A stretch of DNA of 64,000 bases from an uncultured Oscillospiraceae bacterium. GTDB lineage: Bacteria; Bacillota; Clostridia; Oscillospirales; Oscillospiraceae. This document shows positions 26,538-35,152 of this stretch, one piece after another; the first letter of the stretch is position 1, and each line of letters opens with the position of its first letter. Both the position numbers and the translations under genes were made by a program. The stretch is from the NCBI GenBank assembly GCA_910583885.1, contig CAJUAC010000003.1, positions 1 through 64,000 of the forward strand. The letters are read 5' to 3'. A model generated the notes under the pieces. The model worked only from the letters and a program-made list of their open reading frames with translations. It did not search any database and was not told the origin of the DNA.

Positions 26538-26540
26538 CTT

Positions 26541-26640
26541 CCAGTCCTCCCATTCGCTCCGCGTTTTCAGAATATACCAGCATCACTTGGCGGCCATCTC
26601 CGCCATATACCGCCGCCTGCCCGCAGCCATCCCGGGCTTT
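26541..26640 (-). pseudogene. Remnant of a duplicated family-2 glycosyltransferase C-terminus
   Basis: Between FkbM copy 1 and the 188-residue gene, the minus strand reads RRYMAEMAAK, a stop, then CWYILKTRSEWE. The intact glycosyltransferase at 29182 ends LKYLAEMVAASHEKGKY-CWYILKTLIEME. The match includes the following bases up to the next start codon. So an FkbM-glycosyltransferase unit was duplicated and almost all of the second glycosyltransferase was lost. Confidence 0.75.
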
Positions 26641-26655
26641 GGGATATCCTCTGTA

Positions 26656-27780
26656 TCAGATATAGGCATAAAGCACCGTGTCCCAAGGTTCACATGGATA
26701 GTGCTGCCGGACAAAAAGTTTGTAGTCAGGGGATTTTGATTGGAGCCACAAGGGGATGCGGTACATATCAAAAGCGGAATGATAGATCGATAACGCCAGC
26801 TTTGGCTGGTCCCGTTTGATTACTTGCTCCGCTCCATGCAGCATTTTCCACTCATAGCCTTCAATATCTGCCTTCAAAAACGAGATGGCTTGTTCACAGA
26901 AGTAGGAATCAAGGGAAACAACAGGAATGCCCCCCCCGGTACATTTCTGTTCTACAGAAAAAGTAACGCATGTCGCGTAATCATTCGCCATGGTGCTCTT
27001 TAAGCTTGTTTGATAATTTTCTTCCCCCACCCCGGCCTGGATTAATGCAATCTGATTGTCAGATAAGCCCCACTCGTCCTTCAGCCGGTTGGTACGGATG
27101 CTTAAGGCACGGAAGTTTTTATCAGCGGGCTCAAACGCAAATATTTTGCTACATTCGCCTAATCTCACCGTCAAAAAATGCTCTATGGTATCCCCGACAT
27201 AAGCCCCGCAGTCTACAAAAACTTCATCAAATTTGATCCGCTCAAATTCTGGAATACCAAAATACGTTTGCCCGGAACGGGTGAACGCGGGATCCTGCGC
27301 GGCTTTTCCCATCCGCGCCAAAATCATGTTGGCATAGGTAGCTTTTGAAAAATCATCTTCCAGCAGATCATAAGCTGCCAACACCTCGCTGGAATGCCTG
27401 CAAAATACATACTCATCAAAAGAACGGCAAAATACTGCCTCTTCAATCGGATCCTTCCGGAAAGAAGCTTCCATGATATCTATTGTACGGGGCACATAGC
27501 TGCAAGGCACGATCAGAAAAGATTTGCAAAGGGTATGTGCATCCTCAAAACTGATAATCGGCCTTCCAAAAAGGGACGTCCCCTTCTTACCCGGGGTATC
27601 ATCAATAAAGTAATCAGGCAAATCCGATTCCTCATCGTCCAAAAAAGATGCGAACCAGCGCTCCGCCGTATCCCCTGCGCCATAGACGGCAACACCCTTA
27701 CCGCCGCCCAATGCCCTGCCCAGCGCCTGGACCAGCTCTTGCCGGATAGCCTGCATATCAAGGCTGTTTATACTTGTCAT
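26656..27780 (-). CDS. FkbM-family methyltransferase with N-terminal Rossmann module, copy 1
   Basis: 374 residues, start overlapping the radical SAM gene's stop as ATGA. Residues about 25-125 are a PglD_N-like module (GVAVYGAGDTAERWF, YFIDDTPGKKG, GRPIISFEDA); about 165-374 are the FkbM methyltransferase with SAM motif I VFVDCGAYVGDT, IFAFEPADKNF and FLKADIEGYEWKMLHGAEQVI. FkbM enzymes O-methylate sugars or related alcohols. It is paralogous to the gene at 30157 (same domain order, many identical blocks). A C8 run lies in it at 26930-26937, but the frame is intact. Confidence 0.85.
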   Translation of the reverse strand: MTSINSLDMQAIRQELVQALGRALGGGKGVAVYGAGDTAERWFASFLDDEESDLPDYFIDDTPGKKGTSLFGRPIISFEDAHTLCKSFLIVPCSYVPRTIDIMEASFRKDPIEEAVFCRSFDEYVFCRHSSEVLAAYDLLEDDFSKATYANMILARMGKAAQDPAFTRSGQTYFGIPEFERIKFDEVFVDCGAYVGDTIEHFLTVRLGECSKIFAFEPADKNFRALSIRTNRLKDEWGLSDNQIALIQAGVGEENYQTSLKSTMANDYATCVTFSVEQKCTGGGIPVVSLDSYFCEQAISFLKADIEGYEWKMLHGAEQVIKRDQPKLALSIYHSAFDMYRIPLWLQSKSPDYKLFVRQHYPCEPWDTVLYAYI

Positions 27781-29174
27781 TCCTTTTCCCCCTCAATAAA
27801 TTCCTCGATAGTGAGGATGGGGCCCTGGAAGCCCAGTGCGGCCAGATCCTTGAACCAGTAGTGGCCCTTGTGGAAATCGATTATCAGCATTACATCCACC
27901 ATATCCGGGTGGAACTCCTGCTTGGCAACCTTGGGGATGAGGCCGTCATCCTCCTCCTTCACCCAGGTGAGCTGGAAGGCCAGATCAATCCCGGCGTCCA
28001 ACAGCAGCTTTGCCATCGCCCGGGAGAAGTCATTTTTGCCGTAGTAGCCCACGCGTCTCCCTCCTACACGGGCCATACAGGCCTGGAGGAATGCAGACGG
28101 GGAGAGCCCCTTTTCGTTCTGATAGATCTCCAGCAGGAGCCTGTTGTAAACCTTCTCCTGGCTGAGGGGATGGGGCGCGGCGTGGCGGATGTTGTGGCAG
28201 CCCCAGTCATATACCTTGGGATCCTTCCAGCAATCGTCAGCCAGCATGTTGAGATATTCCTTATGGTAGGGGTGCAGCGGGTTGAGGATATTTTTGAACC
28301 AGTAAACCTCCGGATCCATTTTAAACCAGTTGTAAATTGGTTTGATTTGGATTGCGTCTACTTCAAACTCCCCGGAATGCGAAAATGTCCGTATATATTC
28401 CGGCACTTCCCAGAAGTTACACTCCTGAACAACTGTCGTAACCGTCAGACGATTTATTTTTTCTTCCCGGCGCAATCCGCTCAGGAAACGAAGGTTATCC
28501 ATCACCTTTTCCAGATGGTCAAAGCCGCCTGTAAGATAGCGGTATATCCCCCTGTCCAGGCTGTTGACTGTAACGACAAGGCTCAGATTATAATCGCCAA
28601 GATGGGAAAAACGGGCCCAATGTACCGCATCAAACAGGACGCCGTTCGTCTCAAAGCTGATCTGGAAGTCCTTATGTACGGGACGCAGCTTGCTCAAAAA
28701 TTTGACAAAGCTGGGATTTGCCAAAAACTCCCCCTGCCCATTCATATCCAAGATTCTCGCTTGATTAGCAAAGGGCAGTATCCGCTCCAGCGCATCGTCA
28801 ATTTTTTCCCGCTCTCCCGCATCCGGTCCCTGTACGCAAGACCGGCAGGAGGTGCAGGCAATATTACAGGTGCGGTCGTTTGCAATCGTTATATACGAAG
28901 GCGTTTCCAGGGGCACTGCCTGCCTCTCAATTTCCTCTTCTGATAAATCAGGCAGCTCATCCCGCTCCATGAAGGGACAGGAAATCGCCCGGCAAAAGGC
29001 AAAGGAACCGTTCAAGATGCTCTCCCGCGCCTTCTGCGCAGCCTCACTGCTCCATATTTCATCCAGGTTCTGCTCATAGAGATTCCCCATCACAAAGTGC
29101 ATCCAGCCGCAGGGCCAGACCTCTCCCTCAGTCGCCAAATACACAGAGGTAAAGGGCCGGTGGCAAAATTTCAT
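27777..29174 (-). CDS. Radical SAM protein with SPASM-like region preceding the barrel
   Basis: 465 residues; ATG at 29174, 7 nt after the glycosyltransferase stop. Unusual order: an N-terminal SPASM-like cysteine region (CHRPFTS, WPCGWMHFVMGNL, CRAISCPF) comes first, then the radical SAM cluster motif CNIACTSC at about 140 with DMNGQGEFLANP (barrel), and a C-terminal Rossmann-like module (RRVGYYGKNDFSRAM) from about 370. It should bind at least one auxiliary iron-sulfur cluster. Relatives modify peptides or act in sugar chemistry; the substrate here is unknown. Its place between a glycosyltransferase and FkbM genes points to glycan modification. Confidence 0.8.
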   Translation of the reverse strand: MKFCHRPFTSVYLATEGEVWPCGWMHFVMGNLYEQNLDEIWSSEAAQKARESILNGSFAFCRAISCPFMERDELPDLSEEEIERQAVPLETPSYITIANDRTCNIACTSCRSCVQGPDAGEREKIDDALERILPFANQARILDMNGQGEFLANPSFVKFLSKLRPVHKDFQISFETNGVLFDAVHWARFSHLGDYNLSLVVTVNSLDRGIYRYLTGGFDHLEKVMDNLRFLSGLRREEKINRLTVTTVVQECNFWEVPEYIRTFSHSGEFEVDAIQIKPIYNWFKMDPEVYWFKNILNPLHPYHKEYLNMLADDCWKDPKVYDWGCHNIRHAAPHPLSQEKVYNRLLLEIYQNEKGLSPSAFLQACMARVGGRRVGYYGKNDFSRAMAKLLLDAGIDLAFQLTWVKEEDDGLIPKVAKQEFHPDMVDVMLIIDFHKGHYWFKDLAALGFQGPILTIEEFIEGEKE

Positions 29175-29181
29175 CTTCCAA

Positions 29182-30129
29182 TCACTCCATTTCAATCAGT
29201 GTTTTCAGGATATACCAGCAGTATTTCCCCTTCTCATGGCTCGCGGCAACCATCTCTGCCAGATACTTCAGCCGCGTAGGCGTCGGCTCCTTGACGCACT
29301 CCTCTACAAAACGGCAGAAGCGATAGCCGATCCGCTTGCCGAAGTGCTGGTCCCGGCGCAGGGGGATGCCGTTCCTCCTGGCCCAGGCCTCCAGCCGGAC
29401 AGGATACATAAACATGTCGTAGTTCCGGTAGGGGTTTGCATAATGCTGGGAGAAGAAGTTTTGTTTATTTTTCTGGTTGACAAACCGGTAGCAGGAGAGG
29501 ACTTCATTGCTGCAATAGATGGGGCCCATGGTGAGAAGCAGCAGCACAGTTGTCTTGTCCCCCACATTGCGGTGCGCCTTGTATCCAATGGTATCATCGC
29601 CCTTATAGCTATTCCGGTACAGGAAGGTACCGGCCTGTCCCGGGATATCCCAGCTGTCTACAAGGTCGTCCATTGTAAATACCTTTTTGTTCCAGGTAAA
29701 CTGGGGGGTGCGTGTATAGTCCGGCTGGCCGTTCTCGTCCACAATCAGGCACTTCCCACAGCACCCGCTGTACTCCGGATGCGCCTCCAGAAACTCCCAC
29801 TGTTTTTGCAGCTTGTGGGGATCCAGCCAGTAGTCATCCCCCTCTAAAAGCGCAAGGTATCTTCCTCTGGCCCGTTTGCACAAATCCCAGCCATTGCGGT
29901 TCGCCCCCAGGTTTTCTTTCCGCAGCACGGGTCGGATGATATCCGGATAACGGGCAGCGTATTCCCGGATAATCTCCGGTGTCCGGTCCTGGGACGCGTC
30001 GTCCCCAATCAGGATTTCATAGCGCACTGTGGTTTCTTGTGACAGCACACTGTCTAACGCCTGGGCTATATACTCTTCATGAAAATAGGTCAGCATCGCA
30101 ACGCTGACATCTACTAAATCTTGGGACAT
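29182..30129 (-). CDS. Family 2 (GT-A) glycosyltransferase
   Basis: 315 residues, ATG after GGGGAAGAAG. Typical GT2 start: VSVAMLTYFHEEYIAQALDSVL, ILIGDDASQDRTPEII, and the metal-binding ALLEGDDYWLDPHKL at about 95-105 (DxD-like), followed by acceptor-binding residues without membrane segments. It transfers a sugar from an NDP donor, probably onto the growing glycan of flagellin or its carrier, in the cytoplasm. It is the only clear GT2 in the island, apart from its decayed copy at 26541. Donor unknown (dTDP-sugar is possible). Confidence 0.9.
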   Translation of the reverse strand: MSQDLVDVSVAMLTYFHEEYIAQALDSVLSQETTVRYEILIGDDASQDRTPEIIREYAARYPDIIRPVLRKENLGANRNGWDLCKRARGRYLALLEGDDYWLDPHKLQKQWEFLEAHPEYSGCCGKCLIVDENGQPDYTRTPQFTWNKKVFTMDDLVDSWDIPGQAGTFLYRNSYKGDDTIGYKAHRNVGDKTTVLLLLTMGPIYCSNEVLSCYRFVNQKNKQNFFSQHYANPYRNYDMFMYPVRLEAWARRNGIPLRRDQHFGKRIGYRFCRFVEECVKEPTPTRLKYLAEMVAASHEKGKYCWYILKTLIEME

Positions 30130-30156
30130 TTTTCTTCTTCCCCTTTTTAAACATAG

Positions 30157-31236
30157 CTAAACATAGGCATACAGGACGGTTTCCCAAATATTGCAGTAAT
30201 GCTGCCGGATCTCAAGCTGATAGTCCGGGCAAACCGCCTTGATCCACAGCGCAATACGGTACATATCAAAGGGCGTATGGTAGATACAGATTGCCAGTTT
30301 AGGCCGGTCCCGCCTGATGACCTGCTCTGCTCCATGGAGCATCTTCCATTCGTACCCTTCTATATCTGCTTTCAGGAACGTAATGGGCTGTTTCTCAAAA
30401 TAGTCATCAATAGAAATCACGGGGATATCCCCGTGAGCGCTTTCTCCTGAAAGCGCTTGGCCGTCGGCATAGCTGCAGATTTTCAGCTCCGTCTTATATG
30501 CTTTTTCGCCGGTTCCCGCTTGTACCAGCTCAATTTGATTCCCTTCAAGGCCCCACTCCTGTTTTAATCTCTCCGAACGGGCTTTCATAGCCCGAAAGCT
30601 TTTTTCATACGGCTCAAATGCAACAATTTTTTGAAATGATCCTGCCCTTGTTATGAGAAACTGCTCCACTGTGTCACCAACAAATGCACCGCAGTCTACA
30701 AACACCTCATAGAGAGCCTTTTCCGCAAATTCAGGGATCGCAAAATATGTGCTGCCGCAAACAAGCGCCTGATCCTGCTGGGCCTTTCCCATTCTGGTCA
30801 AAATCATATTCGCATAGGTCGCCTTCGATAATCCATCTCCCAGCATATCGAAAACTGTCAAAACCTCATCCCCATGCTTGCAGAAAATATATTCCTCCCA
30901 GTTCAGGCAAACCTCGGCCCCCTCAATCGGCTCCTTCCGCAGGGACTCCGCCATAATTTCCCTGGTTTTTGGGACAATACTGGCAAGCAGAATCAGAAAC
31001 CCCTTGCACGTTTCCCTTGCCTCCTCCAAGCTGATGACAGGCTTTCCATAAAAAAGCGTCCCCGCTTTTCCAGGCGTATCATCAATAAAGCAGTCTGGGA
31101 TGACGTCGCCCTCTAAAACCGGCGTAAACCACCGCTCCGCTGTATCCCCCGCCCCATAGACAGCAATCCCTTTCGTGTCATCAAATTTCTGGCTCAAAGC
31201 CTGCGCCAGCTCATTCCGGATTGCTCCAATATCCAT
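30157..31236 (-). CDS. FkbM-family methyltransferase with N-terminal Rossmann module, copy 2
   Basis: 359 residues from the ATG at 31236 (AAAGGAG upstream). Same design as the copy at 26656: GIAVYGAGDTAERWF, CFIDDTPGKAG, GKPVISLEEA, then VFVDCGAFVGDT (motif I), IVAFEPYEKSF and FLKADIEGYEWKMLHGAEQVI. Likely O-methyltransferase acting on a sugar or linked alcohol. It comes just after RmlB and before the glycosyltransferase, and with the latter formed the unit that was duplicated. The two copies may methylate different positions. Confidence 0.85.
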   Translation of the reverse strand: MDIGAIRNELAQALSQKFDDTKGIAVYGAGDTAERWFTPVLEGDVIPDCFIDDTPGKAGTLFYGKPVISLEEARETCKGFLILLASIVPKTREIMAESLRKEPIEGAEVCLNWEEYIFCKHGDEVLTVFDMLGDGLSKATYANMILTRMGKAQQDQALVCGSTYFAIPEFAEKALYEVFVDCGAFVGDTVEQFLITRAGSFQKIVAFEPYEKSFRAMKARSERLKQEWGLEGNQIELVQAGTGEKAYKTELKICSYADGQALSGESAHGDIPVISIDDYFEKQPITFLKADIEGYEWKMLHGAEQVIRRDRPKLAICIYHTPFDMYRIALWIKAVCPDYQLEIRQHYCNIWETVLYAYV

Positions 31237-31257
31237 ATTGCTTGCTCCTTTACATTC

Positions 31258-32289
31258 CTATGATAATGCTTGTCGATCCCCGTACATCTTTTGATAGTAG
31301 TCCCGGTACTCCCCTGAAACGATTTCCTCCCACCAGGAGCGGTTTTCCAGATACCAGCGGACCGTCCGCCGGATCCCCTCCTCAAAACTGGTTTCCGGCT
31401 GCCACCCCAGCTCCTGCTGGAGCTTCCCGGAGTCGATGGCATAGCGCAGATCGTGGCCTTTCCGGTCCGCCACATAGGCAATCAGGCTCTCCGGCTTTCC
31501 CAACTCCTGGCAAATGCGCCTCACCAGGGCGATATTTTCCATCTCGTGGTTCCCCCCGATGTTGTAGACCTCCCCCGGCCTGCCCCTTTGCAGGATCACA
31601 TCGATTGCCCGGCAGTGATCCTCCACATACAGCCAATCCCGGACATTCCGGCCCGTACCGTATACCGGCAGGGGCTTATCCTGGAGGGCGTTGGCAATCA
31701 TCAGCGGGATCAGCTTTTCCGGGAACTGGAAGGGCCCATAGTTGTTGGAGCAGCGGGAGACCGTCGCCGGCAGGCCGTAGGTCCGGCAATAGGCCAGGAC
31801 CAGCAGGTCGGCTGCGGCCTTGGAGGCGCTGTAGGGCGAGCTGGCCTGCAGGGGCGTCTCCTCCGTAAACCGCAGATCCGGGCGCTCCAGGGGCAGATCC
31901 CCGTATACCTCGTCAGTGGACACCTGGTGGAACCGGGGCGTCTCATATTTCCGGCAGGCGTCCAGCAGCGCGGCTGTCCCCATCACATTGGTTTGGAGGA
32001 ACACCTCCGGACCATCAATCGAGCGGTCCACATGGCTCTCCGCCGCGAAGTTGACCACCACGTCCGGCCTTTCCTCCCGGAACAGCCGTTCCATCCCCTC
32101 CCGGCAGCAGATATCCGCCCTAATAAAGCGGAACCCCGGCCGCCCCAGCACCGCCGCCAGTGTGGACAGATTTCCGGCATATGTCAGCCGGTCCACACAG
32201 ACTACCCGGTCGCCGGGATGGGCCTTCAGCCAGTAAAACAAGAAATTCGCACCGATAAAACCGGCGCCCCCCGTTACCAAAACAGTCAT
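31258..32289 (-). CDS. rmlB: dTDP-glucose 4,6-dehydratase
   Basis: 343 residues, full length. TGGAGFIGANF (NAD binding), VVNFAAESHVDRSI, STDEVYGDL (catalytic Thr-Asp-Glu), YSASKAAADLL (Tyr/Lys) and NNYGPFQFPEKLIP. It converts dTDP-glucose to dTDP-4-keto-6-deoxyglucose, using the product of RmlA just upstream (15-nt gap). No RmlC or RmlD is in the window, so the keto sugar probably goes to the aminotransferase at 33203 rather than to rhamnose. Confidence 0.95.
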   Translation of the reverse strand: MTVLVTGGAGFIGANFLFYWLKAHPGDRVVCVDRLTYAGNLSTLAAVLGRPGFRFIRADICCREGMERLFREERPDVVVNFAAESHVDRSIDGPEVFLQTNVMGTAALLDACRKYETPRFHQVSTDEVYGDLPLERPDLRFTEETPLQASSPYSASKAAADLLVLAYCRTYGLPATVSRCSNNYGPFQFPEKLIPLMIANALQDKPLPVYGTGRNVRDWLYVEDHCRAIDVILQRGRPGEVYNIGGNHEMENIALVRRICQELGKPESLIAYVADRKGHDLRYAIDSGKLQQELGWQPETSFEEGIRRTVRWYLENRSWWEEIVSGEYRDYYQKMYGDRQALS

Positions 32290-32304
32290 ATATACCCTTT
32301 CTGC

Positions 32305-33189
32305 TCAGTAGGAAAATTTATTCTCCGCCACCCGCAGGAGGTGCTCCCCATAGGGCGACCTCCCGTACAGTGCAGCAGCCTCCAGCAGCTCCCGCTGCCC
32401 GATCCATTTGGCCTGATAGGCGATCTCCTCCGGTGCGGAGATGACCACCCCCTGGCGGCTCTGCACCGTCTCCACAAACACAGCAGCCTGCATCAGGCTC
32501 TCCACCGTGCCGGTGTCCATCCAGGCAAAGCCGCGGCCCAGGACCTGCACCCGCAGCCGCCCCTCCTCCAGGTACAGCCGGTTCAGGTCGGTGATCTCCA
32601 GCTCCCCGCGGGCAGAGGGCCGCAGCCCCCTTGCCAGACTGGCTGCCCGGCCATCGTAAAAGTACAGGCCTGTCACGCAGTAGTTGGACTTGGGCCGCTC
32701 CGGCTTCTCCTCCAGGGAGAGGATCCGGTAGTCCCCGTCAAATTCCACCACGCCAAAGCGTCCCGGATCCCGCACGTAGTAAGCGAAAATGGTGGCCCTG
32801 CCGTTCTGTGCATTCTCCACTGCCGCCCGCAGGCCCTTCCGGAACCAGCTGCCATAAAAGATGTTGTCCCCCAGCACCATGGCGCAGGGTTCACCGCCCA
32901 AGAAATCCTCCCCGATGAGGAATGCCTGGGCCAGCCCATCCGGGCGGGGCTGTTCGGCATAGGAAAGGCGGATGCCAAAATGGCTCCCATCCCCCAGCAG
33001 CCCGCGGAACCTGGGCAAATCCTCCGGCGTGGAAATCAGCAGGATATCCCGGATACCCGCCAGCATCAGGGTGGACAGCGGGTAGTAGATCATCGGCTTG
33101 TCGTAGACAGGCAGCAGCTGCTTGGATACCACCGCCGTCAACGGATAGAGCCTTGTGCCGGAACCCCCGGCCAGGATGATGCCTTTCAT
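32305..33189 (-). CDS. rmlA: Glucose-1-phosphate thymidylyltransferase
   Basis: 294 residues with LAGGSGTRLYPLT at the N-terminus, the KPMIYYPLSTLMLAGI segment, ALVLGDN-like MVLGDNIFYG, and SLEEKPERPKSNYCVTGLYFYD. It makes dTDP-glucose from glucose-1-phosphate and dTTP. A good RBS (GGGAGGG) precedes the ATG. Forms a short pathway with RmlB and the DegT-type aminotransferase on either side. Confidence 0.95.
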   Translation of the reverse strand: MKGIILAGGSGTRLYPLTAVVSKQLLPVYDKPMIYYPLSTLMLAGIRDILLISTPEDLPRFRGLLGDGSHFGIRLSYAEQPRPDGLAQAFLIGEDFLGGEPCAMVLGDNIFYGSWFRKGLRAAVENAQNGRATIFAYYVRDPGRFGVVEFDGDYRILSLEEKPERPKSNYCVTGLYFYDGRAASLARGLRPSARGELEITDLNRLYLEEGRLRVQVLGRGFAWMDTGTVESLMQAAVFVETVQSRQGVVISAPEEIAYQAKWIGQRELLEAAALYGRSPYGEHLLRVAENKFSY

Positions 33190-33202
33190 AGCGGCCCTCC
33201 CT

Positions 33203-34309
33203 CTACTTCGGACAGTTCAATATCATGCTGCAAATGCGGTCCACTGCTTCCTCGGTCAGCTCCTTGTACAGCGGCAGGCAGAGCACCTGGCGGCTGGCCT
33301 TCCGTGCTACCGGCGTGTTTTCCGGGTCAAAGCGCCCCTGGTAGCAGGGGAAGGCGCTGGTCAGGGGGTAGAAATACTTCCGCGCCATGACGCCCTGCCC
33401 CGCCAGCGCCTCCCAGACCTGATCCCGGCCAACGCCAAAAACCGTCTCCTCAAACAGGACGGGGAAATAGGTGTGATTGGGGCGGAGACCCGGCTGGTCG
33501 GCCTTCAATCCCAGTCCGGGAATCCCCTCCAGCCTCTGGCGGTAGTACGCCTCCACCCTGCCCCGCTGGGCAATCTCGTCCTCCACATGCCGCAGGTTGC
33601 ACAGGCCCATGGCGGCGCGGAACTCATCCAGCTTGGCATTCCCGCCCACGTCTGTCACCATTTCCGGGCCGCTGATGCCAAAATTTTTCATCCGGGCCAG
33701 CTTCTGGCCGAAGGCCGCATCCTGGAAGCAGGCCCCGCCCCCCTCCAGGGTGTGGAAGACCTTGGTCGCATGGAAGCTGAAGCAGGCGACATCGCCATAG
33801 GCCCCCGGGCCCCGCCCCTTGTACCGCACGCCAAAGACATGGGCGGCGTCGTACAGGACCTTCAGCCCATACCTGCGGGCAATCTCCCCAATGGCCTCCA
33901 CATCGCAGAAATTCCCATAGACATGGACAGGGACAATGGCACACGTCCGGCTGGTAATCAACGCCTCGATCTTCCCCGGGTCCATCGTCAGCGTAACCGG
34001 GTCCACATCACAGAACACCGGCGTCAAGCCGGCGCGGACAATGGCCTGCGTGGTGGAGGCGAAGGTAAAGGGCGTGGTAATCACTTCTCCCTCAAGCTCC
34101 AGCGCCTGGAGCGAGAGCTCAAGGGACAGGTGCCCATTGGTCAAAAGGTCCATGTGCGGCGCGTCCAGATACGCGGCCAGCTTTTCTTGCAGCTGCTGGT
34201 GCTTGATCCCCATATTGGTCAGCCAGCAGCTATCCCACATCTCCCGGATCTCCTCACAGTACTCCTCAAAAGGGGGCATCGAGGCACGGGTCACTTGGAT
34301 CACTTCCAT
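33203..34309 (-). CDS. DegT/DnrJ/EryC1 (VioA-like) sugar aminotransferase
   Basis: 368 residues. PLP-dependent sugar aminotransferase features: LTNGHLSLELSL (cofactor pocket), TPFTFASTTQAIVRAG, VPVHVYGNFCDVEAI, YDAAHVFGV and SFHATKVFHTLEGG with the Schiff-base lysine. The style is that of VioA/ArnB-like enzymes that aminate C4 of dTDP-4-keto-6-deoxyglucose, giving dTDP-viosamine (4-amino-4,6-dideoxyglucose). RmlA and RmlB directly downstream supply that substrate. N-acylation could then be done by the PglD-type enzyme or from the ACP. C3 amination (FdtB-like) is an alternative. Confidence 0.85.
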   Translation of the reverse strand: MEVIQVTRASMPPFEEYCEEIREMWDSCWLTNMGIKHQQLQEKLAAYLDAPHMDLLTNGHLSLELSLQALELEGEVITTPFTFASTTQAIVRAGLTPVFCDVDPVTLTMDPGKIEALITSRTCAIVPVHVYGNFCDVEAIGEIARRYGLKVLYDAAHVFGVRYKGRGPGAYGDVACFSFHATKVFHTLEGGGACFQDAAFGQKLARMKNFGISGPEMVTDVGGNAKLDEFRAAMGLCNLRHVEDEIAQRGRVEAYYRQRLEGIPGLGLKADQPGLRPNHTYFPVLFEETVFGVGRDQVWEALAGQGVMARKYFYPLTSAFPCYQGRFDPENTPVARKASRQVLCLPLYKELTEEAVDRICSMILNCPK

Positions 34310-34336
34310 CCTAATCCCCTTCCTTTCGTCTTGATT

Positions 34337-35152
34337 TCATGTACCCAGCAGCCAATCCAGCTCCAGCTCCCAAGCTGCCAGTTGGATATCCGGCTTCACC
34401 TGTTCGCCGTGGAAATCGCTCCCGCCGGTGATATGGAGGCCATGCTTCTCTGCAAGGGACCGATAGAAGGCCGTCTGCTCCTGCGTGTGCCGGGGGTAAT
34501 CGCACTCGATGGCGTCCAGGCCATCCCCCTTCAGCTGAACCACCAGCCTCTCCAGCGCACTGTCCTCCAGCTTCAGCTGGTAGGGGTGGGCCAGGGACGC
34601 TTTCCCACCGGCAGCCTTGATCGCCGCCAGGCAGGCTCCCGCCGGGGCCTTGAAGCGCTTCACCCTCTGATGGTATTCCTCCGTGTCCAGCCAGCGGTCA
34701 AATGCCTCCCGGTTGTCCTTTACATAGCCCCGGCGGACCATGGCCTGGGCAAAATGGGGGCGGCCGATGATGTGCCCGCCGGCCATCCCCTCCACCTCCT
34801 CCAGGGTCAGCGCAAAGCCGTTTTCCCGCAAGTAGTCCAAAATGCGGAGCTTCCGTTCATCCCGCCCGGCCTTAAATTTTCCGCACAGCTCCGCCAGCGC
34901 CGGGGCGCCGGGGGCTACGCCATAGCCCAGGATGTGGAGGCTCTCATATTCCGCCGCCCCCAGCTCCACGCCGCGCAGTACCCGGATCCCCAGGGCCTCC
35001 CCGGCCCTGACCGCCGCCTCCACGCCGTCCAGGGTGTCGTGATCCGTGAGGGCCAGCACCTCCAGCCCACGCCCCTTTGCCCGGCGGACGAGCTCCTCCG
35101 GGGTATACTGCCCATCTGAGGCTGTGCTGTGCGTATGCAGATCAGCGGTCAT
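34337..35152 (-). CDS. PHP-domain nucleotide phosphatase (TrpH/YciV-like)
   Basis: 271 residues. PHP metal motifs: DLHTHSTASDG at 4-14, LTDHDTLDG at 35-43, GVELGA, a middle HIIGRPHFAQAM insert typical of the TrpH/YciV family, LAHPYQLK and a C-terminal GGSDFHGE. Characterised members remove the 3'-phosphate of pAp and related 3',5'-bisphosphates. That is exactly the by-product of PAPS-dependent sulfation, for which an APS kinase and sulfotransferase-like gene lie 2 kb upstream. I infer it clears pAp. It overlaps the NAD-dependent epimerase gene by ATGA. Confidence 0.8.
   Translation of the reverse strand: MTADLHTHSTASDGQYTPEELVRRAKGRGLEVLALTDHDTLDGVEAAVRAGEALGIRVLRGVELGAAEYESLHILGYGVAPGAPALAELCGKFKAGRDERKLRILDYLRENGFALTLEEVEGMAGGHIIGRPHFAQAMVRRGYVKDNREAFDRWLDTEEYHQRVKRFKAPAGACLAAIKAAGGKASLAHPYQLKLEDSALERLVVQLKGDGLDAIECDYPRHTQEQTAFYRSLAEKHGLHITGGSDFHGEQVKPDIQLAAWELELDWLLGT

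Noticed and set aside
26930..26937. C8 run in the FkbM gene, considered as a second slippage switch
   Set aside because: The frame is intact and similar C7-C8 runs occur in ordinary genes here (for example near 10801 and 49655), so length alone gives no support.
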